From positions 1 to 8,160 of the forward strand of contig CAKZKV010000338.1 in the NCBI GenBank assembly GCA_937124505.1: 8,160 nucleotides of DNA, written 5' to 3'. This stretch comes from an uncultured Alphaproteobacteria bacterium (lineage in GTDB: Bacteria > Pseudomonadota > Alphaproteobacteria > Micavibrionales > Micavibrionaceae). Positions 1 to 5,320 of this stretch are shown here, piece after piece. The notes beneath the pieces are model-generated. The model saw nothing but the letters and a program-made list of their open reading frames with translations. It was not told where the DNA came from and did not search any database. Every line of letters starts with the position of its first letter. Position 1 is the first letter of the stretch. The translations under genes were made by a program, and so were the position numbers.

Positions 1-519
1 TAATTTTTCCTGTAGCCAGTCTCTCCACAGCTCCCGGATGTTTTGTGTGGAATTGGGAAGAGGGGCTGCACTCAGGGATTCCTTGGCCAAAATATGAAGC
101 GCATCTGCCAGATCGGTTTCTTCGCGGCTGCGTGCGGAGGTATAGCCCATGCTATTGCATTTTTGATCCAGCAAATATGCCAGATTCTGCTGTACGCCTC
201 CCATGCGCTGTTCTCCCAGGGTTTCGCAGCGTGCTTGCTCAAGCGCATCATACAGCGTACGCGCTTCGTAATTTTTAGGAGCATTCTGGCGGTGCAGTTT
301 CGGGTCATGGGAGCGCAGGCGCAGGGCTTTCATATCTGCCGCGCCGCGGAGAAGTTCTTTATCCCTGATATCCAGATCGGGGAGTTCCGCTTCTTTGGCG
401 TTATATCGATTAAGGGATTGAGAAGACATGCTGCCAGAATAGGAGACGCTCACATCCTTCGCCGCAACCGAACGCAGTGTCGCAGTTGTCACATCATGAA
501 ATTTGTCTTTGCCGGACAT
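1..519 (-). CDS. cobT: Cobaltochelatase subunit CobT, N-terminal part (cut by window edge)
   Basis: CobT forms with the AAA+ protein CobS a chaperone-like complex that drives cobalt insertion into hydrogenobyrinic acid a,c-diamide by CobN in the aerobic cobalamin pathway; it acts in the cytoplasm. Only the first 173 residues are present; the family is normally above 600 residues, and its C-terminal VWA/MIDAS domain lies outside the window. Family features visible here are an N-terminal stretch ending in VSVSYSG (residues 23-29), an ADMKALRLRSHD segment (61-72), and LEQARCETLGEQRMGGVQQN (93-112), the usual CobT helix. The ATG at 519-517 is two bases after the cobS stop and has no clear Shine-Dalgarno, so translation is probably coupled to cobS. 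The reading frame is open to base 1 with no stop. Assignment rests on sequence resemblance and on the adjacent cobS. Confidence 0.9.
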   Translation of the reverse strand, partial: MSGKDKFHDVTTATLRSVAAKDVSVSYSGSMSSQSLNRYNAKEAELPDLDIRDKELLRGAADMKALRLRSHDPKLHRQNAPKNYEARTLYDALEQARCETLGEQRMGGVQQNLAYLLDQKCNSMGYTSARSREETDLADALHILAKESLSAAPLPNSTQNIRELWRDWLQEKL

Positions 520-521
520 CT

Positions 522-1520
522 TTATACCAGTTCAACGCCGAAACAGCGCTGGTAGTATTCGCTGATCAGGTCGTGTTCGCTTTCATCGCATTTGTTCAGA
601 AACGTCAGGCGGAAGGCCATTTCCCGGTCATGAAAAATCTGGATATTTTCCAGCCATGTAATCACGGCCCGCGGGCTCATGACAGTTGAAAGATCGCCGT
701 TGATAAACCCCTGACGGGTCAGGTCGGCCAGCGCCACCATGTTGCTAATGGCTTTTTTGCCTTCCGGGTTATCCAGATCCGGGAATTTGCGCAGCATGAT
801 CGCTTCCTCTGCCTCGTGCTTCAGATAGTTTAGCTGCGTCACGATGTTCCAGCGATCCATCTGCCCCTGATTTAACTGGTGCGTGCCATGATAAAGACCT
901 GTGGAATCACCAAGGCCAACGGTATTGGAGGTGGCAAACATGCGGAAGGCCGGGTGAGGGCGTATGATCCGGTTCTGATCCAGCAGGGTCAGACGTCCGT
1001 TATCCTCCAGAACACGCTGGATGACGAACATCACGTCCGGACGGCCTGCGTCATATTCATCAAAGACAAGGGCGCAGGGGTTCTGCAATGACCATGGCAA
1101 AAGTCCCTCGCGAAATTCGGTGATTTGTTTTCCTTCTTTCAGGGTGATGACATCTTTTCCGATCAAGTCCATCCGGGAGACGTGACTGTCCAGATTGATG
1201 CGTACGCACGGCCAGTTCAGGCGTGCGGCGACTTGCTCGATGTGAGATGATTTTCCCGTTCCGTGATATCCCTGAATCAGCACGCGGCGGTTAAAGGCAA
1301 ACCCGGCCAGAATGGCCATAGTTGTGTCATGATCAAAGCGGTAAGTTGGGTCAATGTCCGGGACATTGGGGGAATGATCCGCAAAGCCGGGGACTTCCCA
1401 GTCAATGTCCAGCTCGAACGTGTCCCTGACATTATACTTTTTGTCGGGAATCGTCGTGTACTTGCCTTCCTTGGGATGGAGGGCCGTAATATCAAAGGAC
1501 ATCGTGGATTCAGAACTCAT
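522..1520 (-). CDS. cobS: Cobaltochelatase AAA+ ATPase subunit CobS
   Basis: CobS is the AAA+ ATPase of the CobNST cobaltochelatase; it hydrolyses ATP in a ring with CobT to power cobalt insertion by CobN. The protein has 332 residues, about the usual CobS length. Visible motifs are Walker A GYHGTGKS (84-91), Walker B LVFDEYD (151-157), sensor-1 ATSNT (196-200), a probable arginine finger in MDRW (R223), and sensor-2 MSPRA (R284). The N-terminal 60 residues ([20 protein letters not shown] region) match the CobS-specific leader that distinguishes it from MoxR-type ATPases. The ATG at 1520 was chosen because a TATAAC box sits 7 bases upstream; a second in-frame ATG (residue 7) is possible. The gene lies 49 bp downstream of the DnaJ-like gene and 2 bp before cobT. 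All catalytic motifs are intact. Confidence 0.96.
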   Translation of the reverse strand: MSSESTMSFDITALHPKEGKYTTIPDKKYNVRDTFELDIDWEVPGFADHSPNVPDIDPTYRFDHDTTMAILAGFAFNRRVLIQGYHGTGKSSHIEQVAARLNWPCVRINLDSHVSRMDLIGKDVITLKEGKQITEFREGLLPWSLQNPCALVFDEYDAGRPDVMFVIQRVLEDNGRLTLLDQNRIIRPHPAFRMFATSNTVGLGDSTGLYHGTHQLNQGQMDRWNIVTQLNYLKHEAEEAIMLRKFPDLDNPEGKKAISNMVALADLTRQGFINGDLSTVMSPRAVITWLENIQIFHDREMAFRLTFLNKCDESEHDLISEYYQRCFGVELV

Positions 1521-1527
1521 ACCCTAA

Positions 1528-1555
1528 GTTATAGGGATCAGGCAAAAAGAGACAA
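1528..1555 (-). promoter_or_regulatory. Putative cobS promoter, start site close to the ATG
   Basis: Reading the minus strand, TTGTCT (1555-1550), a 16-base spacer and TATAAC (1533-1528) precede the cobS ATG by 7 bases. A transcript started the usual distance from the -10 box would begin at or very near the start codon. The bases before the ATG (TTAGGGT) give at best a poor, too-close Shine-Dalgarno. This is inference from box resemblance; the -35 element is weak. Confidence 0.4.
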
Positions 1556-1569
1556 GTGTTTTTCTTAAC

Positions 1570-2187
1570 CTATGATTTTTCTCTGAGTTTTTGAATTCTC
1601 TCATACTTCTCATAGGCGACTTTCAGGATGGTATAAGCCATGTTAATTTCTTTCAGGCGATCTTCCGCCACCTTGTCACCGGGGTTGAAATCCGGATGGT
1701 ATTGCTTGGCCAGTTCCTTGTAGCGTTTTTTGATTGCGTCCAGCGTCAGCGGAGAAGCCAGTCCCATAATCTGCATGGCTTCCGTTTCCGGTGTTTCTTC
1801 ATGCACAAAGCCTTCAGAGGTCTTGCGGTATTTCTCGCTGCGGGGTTTGTCCTCATTATAGGAATAGGTCTGCTGTGCCTTGCGATAAAGTTCTTCGGTA
1901 TAGTCTTTGCCAGCGCTGTATTTCCAAGTCGGACGGTGGCCGTAAACATTCTCCCGGATATGGCTTTGAATTTCTTCCTCGCTCATATCCGAAAAGTAAT
2001 TCCAGGCCTTGTTATATTCTGCGATATGTTCTTTACAGAAACGATAATATTCCTTCAGATCGCGATCCTTGGGGGCGCGGAACTCTCCGTGTTCTTCACA
2101 TCCCGGCATATCGCAAATATGTATTTTGGGTTGAGGTTTATGGTCCTCAAACTCAGGTGAATTCGGCTTTAGTTGTATCTTTGGCAT
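1570..2187 (-). CDS. J-domain (DnaJ-like) protein with N-terminal Cys/His motif
   Basis: This 205-residue protein has its J domain at the C terminus (about 137-195): helix [13 protein letters not shown] (153-163) followed by the HPD motif (164-166), which stimulates DnaK ATPase. The N-terminal half is a separate conserved region with C25, C30, H33, C51 and H54, which could form a small metal site, followed by EYNKAWNYF (57-65) and [11 protein letters not shown] (83-93), a signature of the alphaproteobacterial J proteins encoded beside cobS. There are no G/F, zinc-finger repeat or substrate-binding domains of true DnaJ, so it is a type III J protein. It is transcribed toward cobS with a 49-bp gap and divergently from bolA. 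The ATG at 2187 is the first in frame with the conserved leader. Client unknown; CobS/CobT is a guess from linkage only. Confidence 0.88.
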   Translation of the reverse strand: MPKIQLKPNSPEFEDHKPQPKIHICDMPGCEEHGEFRAPKDRDLKEYYRFCKEHIAEYNKAWNYFSDMSEEEIQSHIRENVYGHRPTWKYSAGKDYTEELYRKAQQTYSYNEDKPRSEKYRKTSEGFVHEETPETEAMQIMGLASPLTLDAIKKRYKELAKQYHPDFNPGDKVAEDRLKEINMAYTILKVAYEKYERIQKLREKS

Positions 2188-2191
2188 CTCT

Positions 2192-2197
2192 TATAAT
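2192..2197 (+). promoter_or_regulatory. TATAAT -10 box for bolA
   Basis: A perfect TATAAT lies 45 bases upstream of the bolA ATG, giving a predicted transcript start near 2204 and a leader of about 39 bases. No good -35 sits 16-18 bases upstream (that sequence is the 5' end of the dnaJ-like gene). The box shares bases 2196-2197 with the -10 proposed for the opposing dnaJ-like gene. Confidence 0.45.
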
Positions 2198-2225
2198 AGT
2201 ATGGGATTTACATCATTAAAAACAA
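2196..2225 (-). promoter_or_regulatory. Putative promoter of the dnaJ-like gene
   Basis: On the minus strand TTGTTT (2225-2220), an 18-base spacer and TACTAT (2201-2196) stand 8 bases before the ATG at 2187. A start at the normal distance from the -10 would yield a leaderless or nearly leaderless mRNA. An alternative -10 is TATTAT (2198-2193) with a longer spacer. Inference only. Confidence 0.4.
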
Positions 2226-2242
2226 GCGTTTTCAATAATCAT

Positions 2243-2509
2243 ATGACTGAAAAAATAACAAAAGATATGCTCATCGAGCAACGGTTGCGAAAGGCCCTGC
2301 ACATTGATTTTTTGCAAATTAAAAATGAAAGTGCCAAACATGCAGGCCATGCCGGCGATAACGGAAGCGGGGAGAGTCACTATGTGATTACTATTTCTGC
2401 GCAGGAATTGAATGCTCTTCCCAGACTGCAACGGCACAGAAAAGTGCTGGAGATATTGGGGCCGGATATTACGAAGGAAACACATTCTATTTCCCTGAAT
2501 ATCAGATAG
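2243..2509 (+). CDS. bolA: BolA family protein
   Basis: BolA proteins are small cytoplasmic partners of monothiol glutaredoxins: they share a [2Fe-2S] cluster and influence iron homeostasis, morphology and stress responses. The 88-residue product shows the whole family pattern: RLRKAL (14-19), FLQIKNESAKHAGHAG (23-38), SGESHYVITI (42-51), the helix-turn-helix-like RLQRHRKVLE (61-70) and the C-terminal KETHSISLNI (78-87). H81 is the invariant histidine, and H33 or H36 in the variable loop could be the second cluster ligand; there is no cysteine in that loop, so it resembles the His-type rather than Cys-type subgroup. I chose ATG 2243 over the in-frame ATG at 2201 because 2201 lies within the expected promoter start region and the extra 14 residues are not family-like. 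No clear Shine-Dalgarno. Divergent from the dnaJ-like gene. Confidence 0.95.
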   Translation: MTEKITKDMLIEQRLRKALHIDFLQIKNESAKHAGHAGDNGSGESHYVITISAQELNALPRLQRHRKVLEILGPDITKETHSISLNIR

Positions 2510-2556
2510 TTTGAGTATATATCTATTTACAACTAAAAGTAGTTTGGTGTAACCTG

Positions 2557-2576
2557 AAATACAATTAGATGTATTT
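2557..2576. repeat. Inverted repeat upstream of the ribbon-helix-helix gene, possible operator
   Basis: AAATACA (2557-2563), six bases, TGTATTT (2570-2576): a perfect 7-bp dyad seven bases before the Shine-Dalgarno of the following gene. Ribbon-helix-helix proteins bind short palindromes as dimers of dimers and often repress themselves, so this is a plausible operator. It is AT-rich and lacks a T-run suited to a terminator. Possible -35/-10 boxes TTTACA (2526-2531) and TAACCT (2550-2555), 18-base spacer, lie just before it. Confidence 0.3.
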
Positions 2577-2596
2577 AGGGAAGAGGAAGACGTGCA

Positions 2597-2983
2597 ATGC
2601 AGTCTATGAGAAATATACGCCATCATCCTAATGATTTCGGCCATGAAGATGAACAAACACTCGAAAAAAAAGGAACGCTCATTAGTAAAAACATTACGGT
2701 TCTGAACAAACGGACATCTGTACGTCTGGAGCCGGAAATGTGGGTGGCACTTAAGGATATATCCCTGCGTGAAGAGTGCAGTGTAAATGAAATATGTTCG
2801 CTGATTTATCTCAGGAAACATCCTGAGACGTCTTTGACAGCAGCAATACGAGTTTTTCTGATGCTCTATTTCCGTGCTGCGGCAACGGAAGAGGGACATC
2901 TGCGCGCCGGTCATGGTGATTTTGAAATCATGAAAAAGCGCGCACGTCTTGAGAACGTGGATCTTAAAAATATGAATATCTAA
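2597..2983 (+). CDS. Ribbon-helix-helix domain protein (RHH_4 type)
   Basis: A 128-residue protein. The core spans about residues 30-95: KNITVLNKRTSVRLEPEMW (31-49) contains the beta strand that would enter the DNA major groove (TSVRLEP, 40-46), followed by helix A (48-60), helix B with CSVNEICSLI (61-70), and a longer helix SLTAAIRVFLMLYFRAA (79-95) characteristic of this alphaproteobacterial family. The N-terminal 28 residues and the basic tail MKKRARLENVDLKN (112-125) are likely flexible. It probably acts as a small dimeric DNA-binding regulator; targets are unknown. The start is supported by AGAGGAAG (2582-2589) about 8 bases upstream. It is 87 bp after bolA on the same strand and could share its transcript or use its own promoter. 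It converges on accA, with 9 bases between the stop codons. No toxin gene is adjacent, arguing against an antitoxin role. Confidence 0.85.
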   Translation: MQSMRNIRHHPNDFGHEDEQTLEKKGTLISKNITVLNKRTSVRLEPEMWVALKDISLREECSVNEICSLIYLRKHPETSLTAAIRVFLMLYFRAAATEEGHLRAGHGDFEIMKKRARLENVDLKNMNI

Positions 2984-2999
2984 GAGATACTTTTATTTT
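2977..2999 (+). terminator. Weak hairpin between converging genes
   Basis: TATCT (2977-2981), loop AAG, AGATA (2985-2989), then CTTTTATTTT. The 5-bp stem overlaps the stop codon of the ribbon-helix-helix gene. The T-rich tail fits intrinsic termination on the plus strand, but the stem is short and AT-rich, so this is tentative. Confidence 0.25.
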
Positions 3000-3931
3000 G
3001 TCATATCCAAATATTTTTCCCGGCGTTCTGTTTTTAACGTGGCTGAGTCTTTTTCTTTTAGTTCACCGAGGTTTCTGGAAATCGAATCATGTACGCTTTT
3101 GAAAACTTCTTTATGGTTGCGGTGTGCCCCGCCTAGCGGTTCCTTGATGATTTCATCAATGATGCCTAATTCTTTTAAATCACGCGCTGTGATTTTGAGT
3201 GCTTTTGCCGCGTCTTCTGCAAATTCGGCGCTGCGCCAAAGGATAGACGCGCAGCCTTCCGGTGAAATAACGGAATAAATAGCATGTTGCAGCATCAGAA
3301 CGCGGTCCGCCGTAGCAATGGCAATGGCCCCGCCTGACCCCCCTTCGCCGATAATCGTGCTGATAATCGGCACATCCGCGCGCAGGCAGGATTCGATAGC
3401 TTTTGCGATCGCTTCACTTTGACCGCGTTCTTCAGCACCAACTCCGGGATAAGCGCCGGATGTATCGACAAACGTCAGAATCGGGAGGTGAAACTGGTTC
3501 GCCATCTGGATCAGGCGTTGTGATTTACGATAACCTTCCGGGCGGGCCATTCCAAAATTATGTTTGATGCGGCTCTCCGTGTTGGCGCCTTTTTCCTGTC
3601 CCAGAATAATACAGGCCTGGCCGTCAAATCGCCCAATTCCAGAGATCATTGCATCGTCTTGTGCAAACAGGCGGTCTCCGGCAAGGGGGGTGAAATCGGT
3701 GATCAGCGCACGGATATAATCCAGGCAGTGTGGACGGTTTTCGTGCCGGGCGACCTGTATCTTTTGTTGGGGTGTGAGTCTTGTGTATATCTGCTCAAGA
3801 AGCTTATCAGCCTTTTGCTGCATTTGTTTCACTTCTTCGTCGATATTCAGGCCATTGCCTTGCTCGACTTTTGAGAGTTCTGCGATTTTTTGTTCCAGTT
3901 CCAGAACAGGTTTTTCAAAATTTAAGCTCAT
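2993..3931 (-). CDS. accA: Acetyl-CoA carboxylase carboxyltransferase subunit alpha
   Basis: AccA pairs with AccD to form the carboxyltransferase that moves the carboxyl group from biotin on AccB to acetyl-CoA, giving malonyl-CoA for fatty acid synthesis. The 312-residue protein is near the usual length of about 315-320. An N-terminal coiled-coil-like helix region (5-55) precedes the crotonase-fold domain. Diagnostic motifs include GDRLFAQDDAMISGIG (85-100), FGMARPEGYRKSQRLI (126-141), FVDTSGAYPGVGAEERGQSE (154-173), the oxyanion-hole glycines GEGGSGGA (195-202), and SPEGCASILW (223-232). No SD is visible before the ATG; a TATAAG box 8 bases upstream suggests a leaderless message. It follows xerD on the same strand, separated by a strong terminator. 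accA beside xerD is a common alphaproteobacterial arrangement. Confidence 0.97.
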   Translation of the reverse strand: MSLNFEKPVLELEQKIAELSKVEQGNGLNIDEEVKQMQQKADKLLEQIYTRLTPQQKIQVARHENRPHCLDYIRALITDFTPLAGDRLFAQDDAMISGIGRFDGQACIILGQEKGANTESRIKHNFGMARPEGYRKSQRLIQMANQFHLPILTFVDTSGAYPGVGAEERGQSEAIAKAIESCLRADVPIISTIIGEGGSGGAIAIATADRVLMLQHAIYSVISPEGCASILWRSAEFAEDAAKALKITARDLKELGIIDEIIKEPLGGAHRNHKEVFKSVHDSISRNLGELKEKDSATLKTERREKYLDMTK

Positions 3932-3939
3932 GAGAAGGA

Positions 3940-3968
3940 CTTATAACAAAAAAGACAGACGTCTACAA
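3940..3968 (-). promoter_or_regulatory. Putative accA promoter nested in the xerD terminator
   Basis: On the minus strand TTGTAG (3968-3963), 17 bases, TATAAG (3945-3940), then 8 bases to the accA ATG. The -35 lies in the loop of the xerD terminator hairpin and the spacer covers its descending stem and T-run. The -10 matches five of six consensus bases; the -35 only the TTG. Confidence 0.45.
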
Positions 3969-3983
3969 TAAACGTCTGTCTTT
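3945..3983 (-). terminator. Rho-independent terminator of xerD
   Basis: A perfect 12-bp inverted repeat, AAAGACAGACGT and its complement (3983-3972 and 3962-3951 on the minus strand), encloses a 9-base loop and is followed on the minus strand by a T-rich run (the stem's TTT continues into TTT, then GTT). It begins 19 bases after the xerD stop codon. On the plus strand the hairpin is followed by CGGAAATG, with no T-run, so it should work mainly for xerD. Confidence 0.88.
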
Positions 3984-4002
3984 CGGAAATGATCAGTAAA
4001 TC

Positions 4003-4992
4003 TTACTCGGAAGATTTTTTACTCATAGGGTGTTTTTCCTCAACTGTGTTTTTGAGGTTTTCGCCTATGATCTGCGTATAAATCTGAGTTGTCGCGATAT
4101 CTGCATGCCCCAGCATTTTCTGAACAGAGCGAAGGTCTGCCCCGTTACTCAAAAGATGTGTCGCAAAGGCGTGACGCAGGATATGCGGGCTGACGCGGTC
4201 TGAATCAATTTTAGCGGCATGCGCCAAATCTTTCAGAAGTTGCGCAAAACGTTGGCGGGTCAGGTGACCGCTGTCGGATGTACGGGACGGGAACAGCCAT
4301 TTTTCCTGTTTGGCCTGATCTTCCGGGCCGACAAAAGACATACGTACGCCCAGATAATCAGAAATTGCCTTTTGAGCGCTGTCTGTGAGGGGGACAATGC
4401 GGTCACGTCCACCTTTCCCGGCAACCATCAGAAACTGGTTATCTTCAGAAAGTGCGGAAATTGGCAGTCCCACCAATTCAGAAACACGAAGACCTGTCGC
4501 ATACAGCATCTCAATCAGGCAGACCAGACGAATACTGTCGGAGCTACCCGCAGAAGAAGCGGTTTCAATCAGGGTTGAGACTTCTGATTCGGAGAGTGTC
4601 TTCGGCAACGTTCTTGTTTGTTTTGGACTTTCAACTGTTGATGTCGGATCATCCTGGCGAATATTTTCGGAAACAATAAAACGATAAAATTGGCGAAGCG
4701 CAGAAAGACGACGTGCAACTGTACGTACAGCAATTTTGTTTTTGTTGCTGCCCTTGGTATGAGTTTTCTCGCTCAGGTCTTTCAGATATGCCTTGATATC
4801 GTCTGTGGTTGCATTGTGTACGTCTGCATTACGAAATTTGCGCAGATACATGCTGACATCAGCTAAATCGCGCCAGTAAGCGTGACGCGTATTAAGAGCG
4901 GCCCCACGCTCTGTGGTCAGCATGTCCAGAAAGGCATCCACGGAAGGATGTAAATCAGGTTTTGGTAATGCCGGGCGGCCTGGTCGTGCCAT
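4003..4992 (-). CDS. xerD: Site-specific tyrosine recombinase XerD
   Basis: XerD acts with XerC at dif, under FtsK control, to resolve chromosome dimers before division. The 329-residue protein has an N-terminal SAM-like core-binding domain (about 14-108) and a C-terminal catalytic domain (about 128-315). All catalytic residues are present: R169 in TGLRVSEL, K193 in AGKGGRDR, H270 and R273 in SPHILRHAFATHLL, H296 in LGHADI, and the nucleophile Y305 in TTQIYT. LGHADIATTQIYTQI favours XerD over XerC, whose equivalent usually reads LGHSSLSTTQIYT. A good AGGAG (5005-5001) stands 8 bases before the ATG. The protein is a little longer than E. coli XerD, with extra N-terminal residues (MARPGRPALPKPD) and a short tail after EEKHP. 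It is not part of a mobile element; neighbours are housekeeping genes. Confidence 0.95.
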   Translation of the reverse strand: MARPGRPALPKPDLHPSVDAFLDMLTTERGAALNTRHAYWRDLADVSMYLRKFRNADVHNATTDDIKAYLKDLSEKTHTKGSNKNKIAVRTVARRLSALRQFYRFIVSENIRQDDPTSTVESPKQTRTLPKTLSESEVSTLIETASSAGSSDSIRLVCLIEMLYATGLRVSELVGLPISALSEDNQFLMVAGKGGRDRIVPLTDSAQKAISDYLGVRMSFVGPEDQAKQEKWLFPSRTSDSGHLTRQRFAQLLKDLAHAAKIDSDRVSPHILRHAFATHLLSNGADLRSVQKMLGHADIATTQIYTQIIGENLKNTVEEKHPMSKKSSE

Positions 4993-5000
4993 TTTGTGTA

Positions 5001-5005
5001 CTCCT
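5001..5005 (-). promoter_or_regulatory. xerD: Shine-Dalgarno of xerD
   Basis: AGGAG on the minus strand, 8 bases before the xerD ATG, fixes that start. It contrasts with the genes in this window that lack any such site. Confidence 0.75.
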
Positions 5006-5125
5006 ATTTAGTTTTTATTTTTTATTTTTCTAATTTTAACGTAAGCCCCACAAATCTTAAGAAGCATACTATTTTTTCATGTTCTTCATTACATAATGTG
5101 CGTTGTCTGTCAACCATAAAAATTA

Positions 5126-5141
5126 ACATAACTTTTTATGT
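5126..5141 (-). terminator. Weak AT-rich hairpin after the short membrane ORF
   Basis: ACATAA, four bases, TTATGT (perfect 6-bp arms), 15 bases after the stop of the short ORF. On the minus strand it is followed by TAATTTTTATGG. The T-run is present but the stem has a single G-C pair; it would be a poor terminator. Confidence 0.22.
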
Positions 5142-5156
5142 GTCTGATTCTACAAC

Positions 5157-5285
5157 TCATTCTATTGTTATTTTTTTGGTAACTGTTTCTTGTGAAATAG
5201 GGATATCAGTAGTAGCTATGTAGGCAAAGCTACCAATTACAAAAACAACAACCAACAGAAATAAGGTGCGCAGAATAAGAGACAT
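5157..5285 (-). CDS. Short single-pass membrane protein, unknown function (42 residues)
   Basis: I do not recognise a named gene. On the minus strand ATG at 5285 opens 42 codons ending in TGA (5159-5157). The product starts MSLILRTLFLLVVVFVIGSF (1-20) and continues AYIATTDIPISQETVTKKITIE. It has one basic residue (R6), a hydrophobic helix (about 7-25) and a soluble tail with TTDIP followed by acidic and lysine residues, as expected for a small inner-membrane protein with the tail outside, or an uncleaved signal anchor. Short alphaproteobacterial proteins with a transmembrane helix then a D-[IL]-P turn are familiar to me, but I cannot name a family with certainty. It is divergent from aroK, only 27 bases apart, and lies upstream of xerD. 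No SD is visible; weak boxes suggest a start at the ATG. Chance ORF is the main alternative. Confidence 0.6.
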   Translation of the reverse strand: MSLILRTLFLLVVVFVIGSFAYIATTDIPISQETVTKKITIE

Positions 5286-5291
5286 TATTCT

Positions 5292-5320
5292 AAATTATTC
5301 AAAGTTATCGCAATGTACAA
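5292..5320 (-). promoter_or_regulatory. Possible promoter of the short membrane ORF
   Basis: On the minus strand TTGTAC (5320-5315), 17 bases, TAATTT (5297-5292), then 6 bases to the ATG. The -35 overlaps the first codons of the divergent aroK. Both boxes are weak matches; the case rests on their spacing being like that upstream of accA, cobS and the dnaJ-like gene. Confidence 0.28.

Larger units (their letters stand above)
4993..5156. other. AT-rich leader region upstream of xerD
   Basis: This non-coding stretch holds the xerD leader, rich in A and T runs. On the minus strand a perfect TTGACA (5113-5108) is the best -35 in the window; downstream candidates are TGTAAT (5093-5088, spacer only 14) or TAATGA (5091-5086, spacer 16), so the -10 is uncertain. 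A small dyad CATTA-CA-TAATG (5087-5098) overlaps this point and could be an operator. An open frame on the plus strand (4996-5223) starts with GTG, lacks an SD and has no recognisable composition, so I do not call it a gene. Confidence 0.4.

Noticed and set aside
43..555. 170-codon open frame on the plus strand
   Set aside because: It is antisense to cobT, whose translation matches its family throughout; the composition (many Cys, Phe and Arg) is typical of an antisense shadow.
2216..2914. 232-codon open frame on the minus strand
   Set aside because: It lies antisense across bolA, the intergenic gap and the ribbon-helix-helix gene, both of which have clear family matches; its translation is rich in Cys, Ser and Arg without domain-like pattern.
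3951..3983. 12-bp inverted repeat considered as a recombination site (dif-like) because it adjoins xerD
   Set aside because: dif sites are about 28 bp with a 6-base centre and imperfect arms; this has perfect 12-bp arms, a 9-base loop and a T-run at the right distance after the xerD stop, so it is a terminator.
4003..4992. Tyrosine recombinase as sign of an integrated element
   Set aside because: The sequence is XerD-type and sits between accA and aroK, a normal chromosomal place; no attachment-site repeats, tRNA or cargo genes are present.
5086..5113. TTATG-like sequence considered as a dif half-site
   Set aside because: No matching second arm with a 6-base central region is present on either side.
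4996..5223. 75-codon open frame on the plus strand opposite the xerD leader
   Set aside because: It has a GTG start with no Shine-Dalgarno and low-complexity Phe/Ser/Thr/Ile composition from AT-rich DNA, and it overlaps the better-supported minus-strand membrane ORF.
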